Positions 39,838 through 52,198 of a DNA stretch of 64,000 bases are shown here, one piece after another. Within the stretch, counting starts at the first letter, position 1. Every line of letters starts with the position of its first letter. Origin of the DNA: Meconema thalassinum (taxonomy: Eukaryota > Arthropoda > Insecta > Orthoptera > Tettigoniidae). The translations under genes and the position numbers were made by a program. The stretch is from positions 1,209,720,609 to 1,209,784,608 of the forward strand of contig OX336388.2 in the NCBI GenBank assembly GCA_946902985.2. Direction: 5' to 3'. Below the pieces are notes generated by a model, which made no database searches, was not told the DNA's origin, and saw nothing but the letters and a program-made list of their open reading frames with translations.

Positions 39838-39935
39838 TTAGGGACTTAACGACATCGTGGCCACATAGCCCCGTGTGTTTGGGTTTGTTTAGAATTCGTC
39901 TGATAACCTGTGTGATTATAATGTCTGTAGTAGTG
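39838..39935 (+). repeat. short dispersed repeat shared with 35,995-36,090
   Basis: GTGGCCACATAGCCCCGTGT and GTCTGATAACCTGTGTGATT match GTGGTCATGTAGCCCCGTGT and GTCTGATAACCTGTGTCACT at 36,022-36,085. Each lies shortly before a SINE. Confidence 0.7.
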
Positions 39936-39959
39936 TATGTATTTGGAATTGAGGTCGGA

Positions 39960-40215
39960 TTTGGGTAGGAAGCGGCCGTGTTCTTCAGTTAGTTACCATC
40001 CCGGCATTTGCCTGGAGGAGAAGTGGGAAACCACTGAAGTCCACTTCGAGGATAGCTGAGGTAGGATTTGAACGCACCTCTTAACATTTTTGCCTCACGA
40101 GGCTGAGTGAACACCGTTCCAGCCCTCAGACCAGTATTAAATGTATTGGCAGAGCTGGGAATCGAACCCGGACTTCCGTGGTGATAGCCAAGTGGCCAAG
40201 AATGAGTCGGACATA
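39960..40215 (-). mobile_element. SINE remnant(s), family B-like
   Basis: GGAAGCGGCCGTG, GGCATTTGCCTGG and GTGGGAAACCACTGAA are the family B body. Two B-box-like motifs on the minus strand (about 40,065 and 40,150) suggest two nested or fused tRNA-derived heads. Confidence 0.7.
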
Positions 40216-40991
40216 TAATAATGGCCAACCTGCCAATAAAATAATCGGTCATCGAATTCTTCGCTTCCGTTACCGTCCTCCTCAGATCTTGTTTCAACTT
40301 TGTCTTCAGTATCAGAGTCACAAATTCCTTTGAAATTACTGAATCAAGAACTAGCTATTCGTTATCTTTCAGCAGAAGGTGACACGCTTCAACTGCATCC
40401 TTAGGTTTTCGTAAGGCGCAATCTCCTTACTGATATTAACTAAGGCAACATACTAAGCCAAATAATCGGTATAACAGCACACCTGCCACTCACTGACAGA
40501 ATGTAACATCATTGGGAGCGCTGGTACTATCAATTTCACGCTGACAAAATGTTACACGTGTTAAAGTTATTTTTCGGCACGCTATTTCACAACTCCAGAG
40601 AAATGCTTACTATGGTTTGGTGTAAGATGTCACGAGACGATAAGATCATAACTTGAACTGTTGGCTTGATATTAAAACTAATATAACGAACCATGGAGCT
40701 GTCAGACCAATGCGCGACTAACGGAGGTTTATAAACGATAGTTCTACATGGAGACTGAGAATATTAATACTAACTTTTTGACAGTATTATTCATAAGTCA
40801 AAACCCACAATTTGTTGTAATCAGCGTAACCGCAGCCTTCGTAAAGAGGTTTACGTAGCCCAGCGCATATCCCACTATCGAACAGCTGACTGTGTAGCGT
40901 TGGGGATCAGCGACGCTAGAGCTAGCCGAGCGGGGCGCGGTTGAACTCGGTGAGTGATAACACTATTTGTTTCTATTCGTCATGGTATTAC

Positions 40992-41535
40992 TAAAAAAGA
41001 TGAAAGGTTATTAATGCATTGCGAGTATTATATAAATTGTATGTGATTTGGATATTGTTAACCAATAGCACATTTCAACTATATATCATGTGATGAAATC
41101 AACTGAAGTTTATAAAATTACGAAAAACTGAATATAAAAATTAAATGAATGATTGAATGAATGAATGGATGAATGAATGTGTAACATTGGCTGATATTTG
41201 TATGCTTCACAGTACATTGTGCTTAATATTGGGAAATGTTCATGCGGCCCGTGAATCTTCCTGCACTTCAAATACGCTATTTAGTAAACCCCTGGTCTAC
41301 GCCCGGAGAAGAGCCAGTGCTTCTTACGTTCTTACGACCTAAATCGCAGTGAGTATACTTCCAATTTTACCTCAATGTTTAGACTATACTGATGAATGAA
41401 TCTTAACAGCTTATGCCAAGTCAGAGTTGGAAAAGTTTTTCTGCGAAACCTCGTACCAATCCTTCAAAAACACCGTACTTAGGATCCTCGTAAGTACACC
41501 AGACCTGCACTGAATCAATATACAGAAGACAGGGT
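40992..41535. other. non-coding, nothing recognised
   Basis: A short ATGA/ATGGA run at 41,145-41,180. No supported gene or repeat structure. Confidence 0.4.
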
Positions 41536-42762
41536 ATTTTTTAGCCTACTTTCGATTTTTGCAAAAAATGAAAGTAGACTTATGAGATCACTACAGGGCG
41601 AAAAAAAGTGTGTCTGTCTGTGTGTGTGTATGTGTGTGTGTGTCTGTGTGTACTCTGAATGTCTGCCCCCCCCCTATCAATTCGAACACGGTGAGCGCAA
41701 ATTGAACGAAATTTGGTACAAAGGTAGCACTAGTGTCATGTTTTATATCGCCGCCATCTTGACGGAAACGTAATGGCGGCCACACAAATGTTCAAAGCTT
41801 AAATCAAATTACGACTAACCTAATCATCCGATCTCTACCAAATTTTGCAACAAGATACCTTTATGGGGGCAGCATCCTTTGACCAAACTATTAGGTCATC
41901 AGCCTAATAGTGTGCGGATGGCGGCCATCTTTGTGTGAAAATCGATTGCCCCTATTAATTCGAACACGGTGAAACCGAATGGAACGAAATTTGGTACAGA
42001 GGTAGTACTAGCAAAGGGCACCCCAGTGTCATGGATTATATCGCCGCCATCTTGACGGAAACGTAATGGCGGCCACACAAATGTTCAAAGCTTAAATCAA
42101 ATTACGACTAACCTAATTATCCGATCTCTACCAAATTTTGCAACAACATACCTTTATGGAGGGAGCATCCTTTAACAAATCTAATAGGTCATTAGCCTAA
42201 TAGTTTGCGGATGGCGGCCATCTTTGTGTCAAAATCGATTACCCCTATTAATTCAAACACGGTGAAACCGAATGGAATGAAATTTGGTACAGAGGTAGCA
42301 CTAGCAAAGGGCACCTCAGTGTCATGTTTTATATCACCGCCATCTTGACGGAAACGTAATCGCGGCCACCCAAATGTTAAAAGCTTAAATCAAATTTCGA
42401 CCATCCTAATAATTTGATCTCTACCGGATTTTGCAACAACATGCCTTTTTGTGGAAAGCATCTTATGACTGACTACAAGGTCATCAGCCCAATAGTTTGC
42501 AAATAGCGGCCATGTATGTGTGCAAATCCATTCCCCAGATCAATTCAAACACGGTGAAACCGAATTGAATGATTTTTTTTACAGAGGTAGCACTAGCAAA
42601 GGGCACCTCATATTCATGTTTAATATCCCTATAGCACGTTGTATTTCAACAAGCTACTACAACCAACATTCAATTATACTCCTTGAAAAGGACAAAGAGT
42701 TATATCAATACCCATGCATTTAGGAGAAAGTAGGCTATATGTTCTTTACTGAACATCTTGTT
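41536..42762 (+). mobile_element. Helentron-like (HINE/DINE-1-type) element, complete copy 1
   Basis: The 5' end has a hairpin, AGCCTACTTTCGATTTTTGC / AAAAAATGAAAGTAGACT. Then come ATGAGATCAC, a (TG)n tract (41,611-41,651) and four tandem internal units with starts near 41,683, 41,962, 42,256 and 42,548 (period 279-294 bp). The 3' end has GAAAGTAGGCTA, the inverse of the 5' AGCCTACTTTC, followed by a small hairpin ATGTTC(TTTACT)GAACAT at 42,739-42,756. No coding capacity. Confidence 0.78.
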
Positions 42763-43489
42763 TTAACATACCCTTTTATACCATTGTAGGGGTTACTTCC
42801 AGTGCAGTGGTGTGTTTATGTTTTTACAGCTTTTAGGTCCACAAGAAATGGCCCACGCAATATAGTTTTCAATTTGTAGAACTGCCAAGTCACTAAGTCT
42901 TTCTTTTGTCATTACTAAATGCTAGTCCTCAATCGTCTGAGTGCGGAAAGCAATGGTCAGTTGGTATGGTGATTGTTTGTTTGATATATATAGAGTAATA
43001 TTATCGATGTCCATTTTCATACTATGCAAACTCCCAATAAAGAAATGAAAACCTTCTTGTGTGTGTTAACAGCATAAAGAACCTAGGACATGATATTCGT
43101 TACCTTATTAATATAATACGGACTGTCGGAATTTGTGCTTTCACGAAAATTTTCCGCTCTAGGCTAGGGCCTACTTGATCTATAATTAAATACGACATTG
43201 GTCCATTGCGTAATCAAGCGCAAAGGCTCAGATTCTGTAATAAGTACGTTTAGATGCAGTGAAGTAAGGTTGTTCTAGAATATGTGCTTAAATGAAGCCG
43301 TAGAAAAGAAAATGATAATAACCCGGAACATGTTGAAACCAAGTTTGGAAGAAACTTTTTTTCTTTTTTGTTGGCTAACTAAATTTAAGTTAAAAGTTTT
43401 TCTTTTTATTGTTCACGGAGCTTGGGAGTTAATTGTGAGGAGAATACGAAGCTGAGTATTCAGCTCACAAAGGAGCAATCAGCATAAGT
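42763..43489. other. non-coding, nothing recognised
   Basis: No supported gene or repeat. Confidence 0.4.
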
Positions 43490-43725
43490 AGCGGCTCTTG
43501 GTTGCCGGCTATAACTGACAGGTAGGAGGACTGCCGGGATTCTCATCTAGGGGGCCGCGACACACACAATCAGCTGGCTCTGACAGGTACAGAGGGCCGT
43601 GACTCGGTCAATTGGCTCGAACTGACGGGTAGGAGACTCACTAAAGGGGCCGGTGACCCACAGTCTGCTGGCTCAAACTGACGGGTAGGAGACTCACTTA
43701 TTAGTGGGCCGTCTGCTGGCTACGT
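43490..43725. repeat. minisatellite, ~65-bp unit, ~4 degenerate copies
   Basis: CTGGCTC(G/A)AACTGACGGG and TAGGAGACTCACT recur at 43,614 and 43,669, with weaker copies around 43,500 and 43,575. G/C-richer than the surroundings. Confidence 0.7.
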
Positions 43726-44636
43726 GGAATCCAAACCACAGGACGTGATATTTTACTTCCAAAATCTTACATGCGTTATCCGGAATCGAACATGGTTGGT
43801 CTTGCTGAGAGGCAAGCCTTGATCACCTCACTACCAGGACCCTATCTTAATAAAGGCTGTGACTTGGTGGAGAAGTAGTTTAACGCAAGTAGGATCTACA
43901 TAAAAGACAATTAATGCAACATAATGTTGTCGTTCTTTGGAAAAATTGTACTTAAACAAGATGTTCCGTAAAGAACACACATCCTACTTTCTCCTTTGTC
44001 CCTATCAAGGAGTAGGGTATAATTGAATGTTCTCGTGATGAACGTTAAGTGTTTTATGCTACGCAAGACTCCACGTTTACTAAGTTCCGTTCTAAATCCG
44101 CTTTTTCATCCAGAAGAATTGATTGAATTATTAGAAAATTACGCCCATCCGCCATCTTGGTTACATGAGCTCGTTTATCTTGCGATTTCTGCATCGAACA
44201 CCCTGTATGTGAGACTGCATAATATGCTGCGTTTCGTCATTGTAACAGTAATAAGTAGTGGACTGTCGATATTAATGCCTTATACTGTATATTCAAGATG
44301 GCAGCCACGTACTAAACTATACACAGTGCGATAGCCGTATGATTATTGCAAGCGAGGTTATATTTCTCCCCTCTTACGAAGTTTCGTATTTATTGCGCAA
44401 TTGGACCCCGAGTATTAATAATTTCAAGATGGCTACTGCACACTCAGTTCAGAGTCATATCAATATGAATAATGGTAGCGAGGATTTTTGTATGGTACTC
44501 TTCTTTCACTAAATTTCGCGTTAATTGTACAATTATATCATGAAGTAATGCTATTCAAAATTTAAGAACACGCCCAACCGCCATTATGAACGTATGGAGT
44601 CGCTGTTCTTTTGACTTAGTCATAAGAAAACACATA
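43726..44636. other. Helentron-type 3' end (inverted) and related degenerate repeats
   Basis: 43,952-43,992 (AACAAGATGTTCCGTAAAGA, then ACACACATCCTACTTTCTCC) is an inverted copy of the 42,725-42,762 end. The following ~650 bp repeats TTCAAGATGGC..., CTTACGAAGTTTCG.ATT and ATTGCGCAATT-type motifs about every 180-200 bp, a decayed internal repeat array. No coding sequence. Confidence 0.5.
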
Positions 44637-44968
44637 AACCTCCGTGGCTTAGGCGGCAGCACGCCGGCCTTTCACCGCGGGGTCCGTGGTTCAAATCCCG
44701 GTCACTCCATGTGAGATCTGTGCTGGACAAAACGGAGGCAGACAGTTTTTTTTTTCGGGTACTCCGATTTTCCCTGTCAAAATTTCATTCCAGCAACACT
44801 CTCCACTATCATTTCATTTCATCTGTCATTCATTTAATAATTGCCCCAGAGGAGTGCGTCAGGCCTCGGCAGCCGGCACAGTTCATATCCTCGCCGCTAG
44901 ATGGGGGCTCCATTCATTCCATTCCTGACCCGGTCGGAGACTGGAAGCAGGCTGTGGATTTTCATTTT
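44637..44968 (+). mobile_element. tRNA-derived SINE (family A), copy 3, with target duplication
   Basis: Flanked by CATAAGAAAACACATA (44,621-44,636) and CATAAGAAGACACATA (44,969-44,984). The head and body match the copies at 29,105 and 36,182. It is inserted in the degenerate repeat array, which continues after it. Confidence 0.92.
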
Positions 44969-44984
44969 CATAAGAAGACACATA

Positions 44985-45304
44985 CAAGGTTCTACATTAC
45001 TGCTAATCTTCGTTGTTGTAACTTAATAATACTTTGAGTTATTCATTATCATATTCTATATTTTCAAGATGACCGCCTCGCTTTTTATTCAGAGTATTAT
45101 TCTTATGGCTTATTTCACCAAGGCCTCTTATACAGTATAATACTTCTTTCTTACTAAGTTTAATTTTAATTGCGCAATTACAGTACTTTCTGAATGATTC
45201 ACAATTACGTTTTAATATTACGCTCGTCCACCATATTGAAACTTAAGTCGCTGTTAATTTGGTTTGGATACGCATATAGCTTTCTACCTAATCACTAGTT
45301 TTCG
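44985..45304. other. continuation of the degenerate repeat array
   Basis: TTTTCAAGATGACCGCC, TTACTAAGTTTAATTTTAAT and TTGCGCAATTAC continue the pattern seen before the SINE. No gene. Confidence 0.45.
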
Positions 45305-45632
45305 TTATTGTACAGTACAACCACTGTAATCTGCCACCTCAGGGACTAAGGGTATGGTCGGAACGCAAAACAGGTCAAGCAGTTCAAGATTAGGTTTTTT
45401 CAATGTTTTGCAATTCTTAGTAGCGTTTTTACCATCTATCGTCACTGTACACGATTCAATGTCTTTCCGACTTCTTCTCCAATCTTTTATTATCGTAACG
45501 CCTACATTGAGTTCTTTGGCAATATTTTGGAGTGATTCCCCTTTATTCAGTCTTTGTAGCACTGCTAATTTTTCTCTTAATGAAAGAGTAACGAGTTAAC
45601 GTTTCACTCCAGACATATTGCAAAAAAAAAAA
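45305..45632 (-). pseudogene. Tigger/pogo-type transposase N-terminal fragment
   Basis: Minus strand, from an ATG near 45,617 (MSGVKR, then a stop), goes on as LSLREKLAVLQRLNKGESLQ and NIAKELNVGVTIIKDWRRSR, a CENP-B/Pipsqueak-type helix-turn-helix, then KNCKTLKKPNLELLDL. The second CENP-B HTH and the DDE domain are absent. Flanking TGTACAGTAC motifs at 45,311 and 45,643 may be terminal repeats. Dead fragment. Confidence 0.72.
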
Positions 45633-46359
45633 AAAACACAACTGTACAGTACACACAATGTACAGTAAACAAATTTCTGTACAGTACTGTCTGTTAGGTA
45701 GTCAGCCCGAAGGCTGGTTGGATCCTCAAAAAGCACCGCCGCTAGGTTATGTGGGTAGATACCCACAAAAACCCAAGGCAGCGCTATATTGAGGCGTACT
45801 AGGCAAGACGAGCAGTGAGGTAGTTTGCCATTGCTTTCCTCACTGAGTCAGTACAGCAGTACTAACCCCATGAGTAGAATCACAACATCCACAGGTACTG
45901 ACTGTGCCCTGAATGTCATTACTAAGCACCACCCATACCTCAGTAGCTTCCATATAATCACAGCCATGAGTGAGACTGAGACATTGGTGAAAAGCCACAT
46001 TTTACTCTAGCCTGTGCCAACAGACACATGCAAATGTACTGCAATCATCAAGAGATGGCAAACAGGCCAACAGTACTGTAACGAACACAGAAGTACAATG
46101 TTGTAAAACCAACGAACAGTAACCACTAAAAACTTCACAATGCAGTATTGTGACCGATATCGCATGGTTTTGAGAGCTCTGGCAACGTCGCATAGCAGGA
46201 GTAAGAAAGCAAGCGGAAGTAACCTGAGGTTGATGCTTTTACGTCATGGACATAGTCGACAGCATGACTAGGCGAAGGTTCCAGAAGCGTAGAGGGCGCT
46301 GATGAGCTCCAGGAAAAGTCAAGGTGGAAAGGTCACGTCGGAGAAGCGGGTCACTTTCT
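45633..46359. other. non-coding, probable dispersed repeat
   Basis: 45,700-46,010 has GGGTAGATACCCAC (a palindrome) and TTTGCCATTGCTTTCCTCAC, which look like parts of a dispersed repeat, but I cannot name it. No gene. Confidence 0.4.
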
Positions 46360-46515
46360 TTCCTATCACCATACAATGAGGTTCACTTTTATTTTGCATC
46401 GCCGTACAACGAAGTTCACTTTATTTTTCATCACCGTACAACGAAGTTCACTTTCTTTTGTGTCGCCGTACGCCGAAGTTCATCTTTATTTTTGTGTCGC
46501 CGCACGCTGAAGCTC
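46360..46515. repeat. minisatellite, 33-34-bp unit, ~5 copies
   Basis: CACCGTACAACGAAGTTCAC plus TTTATTTTTCAT-like sequence recurs five times with point changes. The unit is not a multiple of three throughout, and the open frames over it are incidental. Confidence 0.8.
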
Positions 46516-49500
46516 CAAACAAGTGTGTAGTAGCAGTCGTACCGTGGCCGCTTGGAACCAGTGCGGTATTCCGACAGTTTTTGGGACATAGCTGAAAGGT
46601 TCAGTATTATTTCTTGCGTGGACAGCTCTGTATTAACGAATACAAAAGCCGAATGTGGCGAGGTGATATTATAACGCAGATCATAATGCATTATGTTGTG
46701 GGACACTAGACATTTGTACGACGAAGTGCGAGCAGACACACGTGGTGTCTCAAGCTTTACTAGGTACGGGACTGTATGGGCCGTGCGCGATATAATTGAC
46801 GCCCAGAACATATGAACGAAGCGATGTGCTTTTGTTTGACGAGCAGACAAATGAGTATCCAGGGTCAGTGAACTATGAGAGATAAACTGAGTGTAGTCCA
46901 AATATAGAGCGACATTCAAGGCCAAGGACGGACGTAATCTCTTATGAGTGCAGGCTAGTGTAGATGCGTACGATATAACCTGTGCCGTTATAGAGTTATT
47001 ATCACGGCCATAAGTTGATATTACTTGGCATATTCGACATGAAGATTGCAGCGATGTATTGGACGGACATAAAGGCTATCAGTACAGACCAGTGCGAGTT
47101 TTGTGTCAAGAACTTTACGAGCGAAGAGATGACAAGCTAAGTCTAGTAATGTGGAAGCTGTTACGATGACGTGGAAACGAAGACGAGCCAGGACCATGGA
47201 CACCCCGAGGGTCGCGAGCTGGATCCAGGACGAGAGGGGAGGATGTTCAATGGGAAGAACGTGGACCCAAACCCCCAGGAAACGTGTCAGCGGAACCAAG
47301 ACTGAGGTGGTCGAAAGGTACTGAAAACCATGTAAATTCTTAAGTAGTGGTTAATGGGTAGTGGTTACTAAGATTTGGACAGACGGGCTTAAATCGAAAT
47401 AGAAGTTAATCAAAAAGATAAAATGTGATATCATGACAAGATTATTAGAATAGTAAATTTTAAGTTTCCTTTTGAGAGATTAATGCAGTCATATTTAGGG
47501 TTTAAAATAAATATATGGATGTTTTAAAATATAATCTGAGTACAGGGTTCTTTCAGCGTGTTACGTCGCTGTGTTTTTTGAATTGGTGCAACCTGGATGA
47601 CAATTTATGGTTTGAACAGGCTTAAATTACAGGGGATTCATTTACACTTAATGGGCCACTTTTTGTGCGCACATCATGCTATTTACACTAAACACTGACA
47701 CGTCACTGAGGTTTCCCTTTACATGCTAACATGAGGAGATGAGTTTGGTAGGTGCCTGATACAAGGTTGAATAAATAATGATACTGCATTGATAAAATAG
47801 CAGGGTTGCCTAATACGAAGTTATGATGAAACTAAAGGTTCTCGCTATAGCGAGGTGATTAAAATAAATGATTATAATTAATGTTACGTGATAGTGTACA
47901 GTCCCCCAGGGGTCTGCACCCCCTGGAGGCCATCCCCCCCATCATCTATTTAAACCACCCCTAACTGGCAAATCTCGTAAGTCCAGAACAGTATCTTTCA
48001 TACAGCAAGGGCAAGCCGGCCAGCTCGGAAGGCTTGCCAAATACTTGCATCACACACATAACACCTATACTATAACTAACTGGGGCAGCTATGCCATTGG
48101 AATGCCGACGAAGCAGCACTAAAGCATATAAGAAGAGGACCTTAAGGAGGACGACTCTCTCTCAATTACCAGTTATACAGTGCGTCCGCCGAAGGCCCTA
48201 GCCGTTATCATCAGGTGAGTCAGCAGTGTTCAGAGTTCCTATATTTTGTGACCTACCTTACAGACTTGTACACTTATACTTATAAGATTCATTACATTCC
48301 CCTAAAAGGGACTCATAATTTCATATTAACTGACCAATAAATACCTGGTCAGTACACTACACTTGTCTTACTGTTTACACGCCTCTTTACGTCCTTAAGT
48401 CCTTCCTGACTCCCGTCACGATTAGACGTGACATACAGTAGCCAAACAGTTGCTAGCTCAGGTATCATTGTATTTCCCGTAGCGGCCCGACTGCCAGAAG
48501 CAGCGTGCCGCCACATAGCTGACGCGTGCACGTCGGTTATATAACTATCTCCAACCAGCTGGAAGACTAGCACGTTGACCTGTACACTAAGTTCCATCCC
48601 CTGAAATACACCTACGTCTTTTATAGGAGCACCCCCTAGCATCCTAACACTAAACAACATTCTACACTGGTCAGCTTACCCAGCTACGGGAAGCTACCCC
48701 CTTTTAGGCACCCCCTTATAAATTAACACAATAACACATCCGTTTTAGATCTAACTACCCCCCACTAAGGGATCTAAAACAATAGGTTCAAGTATATGAA
48801 ATGTTGAGGCAATTGTCAGTTGAAAATAATACAGATAGGCAGAGGCCATCTACTTAAATGTTTATGGTGTATTTATAAATATGTGAAGAGCATGCAGTTA
48901 TTAACAAATAAATAAATAAATATCTGGAATCATAAAGATGTTATAATGTAAAGTAATAAATGTAAAAGCCAACAACTAGTCATTTTTCTGAGTGAGGCAC
49001 AGCTGAACGAAAACCAGTGAAAATAATAATGAAAGTATTTAATCCATGAATAAAAGGTATGAAAATAAATTCTTTAACGCCAGTGACATTCATATATAAA
49101 AATATTTTTTCCTATTTTGGTGATTACATTTAGTTAGAAGGAGATCGAATGAAGCAGTCAAATTTTTTTCTTTGAATATTTTATCAGATTTATGCACCTG
49201 CTCATTTATGGACTATTCAACGGAGAGGTGACATAGCATTTTGAAGTAATGGTTGTAATACTAGGGTGATATAGCTCTGATCTCCGTAAGTTATTTTGTA
49301 TCCGAAGATTAGGACGCCCGGAGATTTTTGTCCTCATTAATTTGAATTTTGCTTCTGCGTCATTTATTTATTTGCACATCAAGAGTAATTTTGAGAAGTC
49401 TCCGAGCGAAGGTAGGCTTCTGTGTTTGATTTTATGTATTTAGTGGTGTGGTCCTGTAATAAATGGTGGATGAGTTTTATTTTAACAGCGGAGTTTTTTG

Positions 49501-50019
49501 TCATTCTTGTTCGTTGTCATACTTGTGTGTCCACCGGATCAATTTTGAGATTTTACCCCAGTTGTACCCATCATTATAAAGACCCCGGGATTGCTTGAAT
49601 CTCGTTCCCGACATAGTTTTTTTTAAGGCCAAAATTGATTCGGACATTCAAGATTTTTTTTTCTTTTCGAGTTGTACCGATTTCTGGGTGAGGGTTGACG
49701 TGTGTGTCGGGCCACCCAATCCAAAGCCAGATTATCGGGCACAGTATGTACAGTACAGAACACGGACAACGACAGAAACGATTCGGGAGATGACGGAGCA
49801 CTAAAATGGACAAGCGATAACAACAATGGTGCGACGGGTAGGGAGTCACCGCTACGAGTCGGGGCAAGTTCGGCTCGAACACGGTCGGATGAACCGGAAC
49901 GATGGACCAGTCGAGGGCGGACAAGAAGAGCTCCACTGTAGTTCTAAAACATAGAAAGTTGTTCACTTTTAAATTATGAATTTTCAGGTATGCCACTGCG
50001 CGCTATATCTAGTGTGATA
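46516..50019. other. long non-coding stretch
   Basis: About 3.5 kb without a supportable gene. It contains a G/C-rich hairpin-prone CCCCCAGGGGTCTGCACCCC (47,904-47,923), AT-rich DNA at 48,780-49,200 and a T-rich tract near 49,650. Open frames on opposite strands around 49,600-49,990 overlap each other and lack any motif. Confidence 0.4.
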
Positions 50020-50778
50020 AATTATCACTAATATTAATGGGGGTTATATAATGCTCCTCTTCTACTAAGTTTCCGCTTAATTGTGCAATAACATCCTAGA
50101 TCCCTGGTTGGTTCGTAGGTTCCTTAGTTTAGGGGCTGTGACAATGCGGTATCGCTAATTTGTATAATTTGATAGTACGCCTAGCCACCATCTTGAATCT
50201 ACCGAGCCATTGGTCTTTTGCTTTGGACACACAAAGCGACTTATAAGCTTCTATTTTATTACTAAATTTCGTTATTATAGCTGTAGGATACCAAATGTTA
50301 TTAATTTATTTTGAAATTTCAAAATGGCCGCTGTGCATAAAATTCAGTGTGATAATCTTTTCACTAACGCATGTGAGAGCTCACCTTTTGGCAAGATTCG
50401 TCTTAATTATCCAATTTCATTCAGAGTTGTATATTTTAATGTTCCAATACTTCGCAAACTGCCATCTTGAACGTATGGAGAGTTTATTCTATTGGTTTGG
50501 CCATACAAGACCACATATACGGTCCTACCTTGTCACTATTTTTCTAACAGTAGCTCTTAAGTGTTGACAGTTATTTATTTTTATAAAAGCAACCCGACCT
50601 GGCTTCGCCAGGGAACAGTTATGAATCCATTACGTAAAAAGCGTTTTTTTTAAGTCAATGAACAAGGACCAATATTCGTTTTACGTCTCGGCATAATGGG
50701 TTAAAATCACTGACTGGACTATTAATTATATTATCATGGAGATGCATGTGCAACAAATTCTTGTCAGACGTAATTTAA
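50020..50778. other. degenerate AAGATGG-type repeats
   Basis: CTACTAAGTTTCCGCTTAAT, TTGTGCAATAAC and TTCAAAATGGCCGC echo the array at 44.2-45.3 kb. A short CGACCTGGCTTCGCCAGGGA hairpin lies at 50,597. No gene. Confidence 0.45.
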
Positions 50779-52198
50779 GAATGGCGAGGTGCATGAAACA
50801 CAAATCCCCCTTCCGTCCAATCTTAACTTGACTGTGAATTTGCGGAACGAAAAGTCCACAGGCGAAATGAAGAAAAGCCGAGTTGCACTTCCAGCGAAAC
50901 TCCAAACACAATTACTCTTCTCTAAAGTTTTTAACTCAACACGACTCGACAGTTTGCTGCTGGCTGTATCTGGGGCAATAAGCTAGTCCACTAGCTATGC
51001 TGTAACTGGGGCAATAGACTCGCCCCTAGCTAGTTCGTAAACTGTCGCCTCAGTAACCGAATGGAGATTGTTGGAAGTGAAGAAAACGTAAAAACACTTA
51101 TAGTAGGCCATGTGTTGAAGATATAGATACGCTCTCCGGGCTTTTTTGTAGAACTTTTCATGCTGAACAATTCTTATACTCATAGTATATAGATATTTTT
51201 AACGGTTTGCCCAGCGAAAGCTTAAAAAGCGCACGGACGCCAGATTTTTTCGACCTTTTCACTGAAATCGTTAGTGCTTGACTTCCTTTCGTCATAAATA
51301 AATTATTTTCTACAGAAATCTTCCTCGAGATATCCTTTACAGAATGGTGAAAACCGCATCAAAATCCATTCATTGGTTCTCGAGTTTACCCGTAACATCC
51401 AAGAATCGGGGACTTTGTTTTATATTAAGTAGAGATTATACGCCAATCAGTATAATTTAATATAATGTAATCCCCCTTCCGTCCAATCTTAAATTGACTG
51501 TGAATTTTGCGGAACGAAAAGTTCACAGCGAAATGAGAGTTGCACTTCCAGGGAATGGCGAGGTGAATGGAACTCAAATCCCCCTTCCGTCCAATGTTAA
51601 CTTGACTGTGTTTCACAGGCGAAATGAAGAAAACCCGAGTTGCACTTCCAGGGAAACTCCAAACACAACCACTCTTCTCAGAAGTCTTAACTCAACACGA
51701 CTCAACGGGTTGCTGCTGGCTATATCTGGGGCAATAGGTTCGCCTGCTAGCTAGGCTGTAACAGGGTTGATAGACTCGCCCTTAGCTAGCTCGTAAACTG
51801 TCGCCTTAGTAGTTGAATGGACATGGTCGGAAGAAATTAAAACGTAAAAAAACTTATAGTGGGCGATGTATTGGAGATAGACATATGCTCTCGCGGACTT
51901 TTTTTTGTAGAACCTTTCATGATGAACAAGTCTTACACACATAGTATTTAGATATTTTTTACGGTTTGCCCAGCGTAATCATACAAAGCACTCGGACGCC
52001 AGGTTTTTTCGACTTTTCCACTGAAATCGTTACCGCTCGTCTTCCTTTAATCATAAATAAATTATTTTCTACAGAAATCATCCTCGAGATATCCTTGACA
52101 GAATGGTGAAAACCGCATCAAAATCCATCCAGTGGTTCTTGAGTTTACCCGTAACATCCAAGAATCGGGGACTATGTTTTATACTAAGTAGAGATTTT
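50779..52198 (+). repeat. direct duplication of a ~0.7-kb dispersed repeat
   Basis: Copy 1 is 50,779-51,438 and copy 2 is 51,553-52,198, with an extra partial copy of the start at 51,470-51,552. They match from ATGGCGAGGTG and CCCCCTTCCGTCCAAT through CTGGCTGTATCTGGGGCAAT to CATCAAAATCCATTC and GGGGACT.TGTTTTATA.TAAG, which is a retroposon-like 3' end. Period about 760-775 bp. The short open frames over it are not conserved between the copies. Confidence 0.8.

Larger units (their letters stand above)
39121..40984 (+). mobile_element. P-element-like transposon remnant
   Basis: A ~33-bp terminal inverted repeat CATGACGAATAGAAA.AAA plus .AGTGT.ATCACTC occurs at 39,121-39,153 and inverted at 40,952-40,984. 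A direct repeat GTATTAC flanks it (39,114-39,120 and 40,985-40,991), close to the 8-bp duplication of P elements. A THAP-type ORF fragment lies inside. The ~1.86 kb is too short for a full transposase, and a SINE occupies part of it. Confidence 0.78.

Noticed and set aside
46324..46925. ORFs of 68 and 164 residues on opposite strands
   Set aside because: The first is the 33-34-bp minisatellite. The second overlaps it and has no family motif.
47900..48360. Possible solo LTR or BEL-type end around the C/G-rich hairpin
   Set aside because: No paired repeat, target duplication, TATA/polyA pair or coding sequence could be tied to it.
49574..49996. 140-residue minus-strand ORF and two overlapping plus-strand ORFs
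   Set aside because: All three overlap in the same GC-richer patch, with no motif and no neighbours. Chance open frames are more likely.
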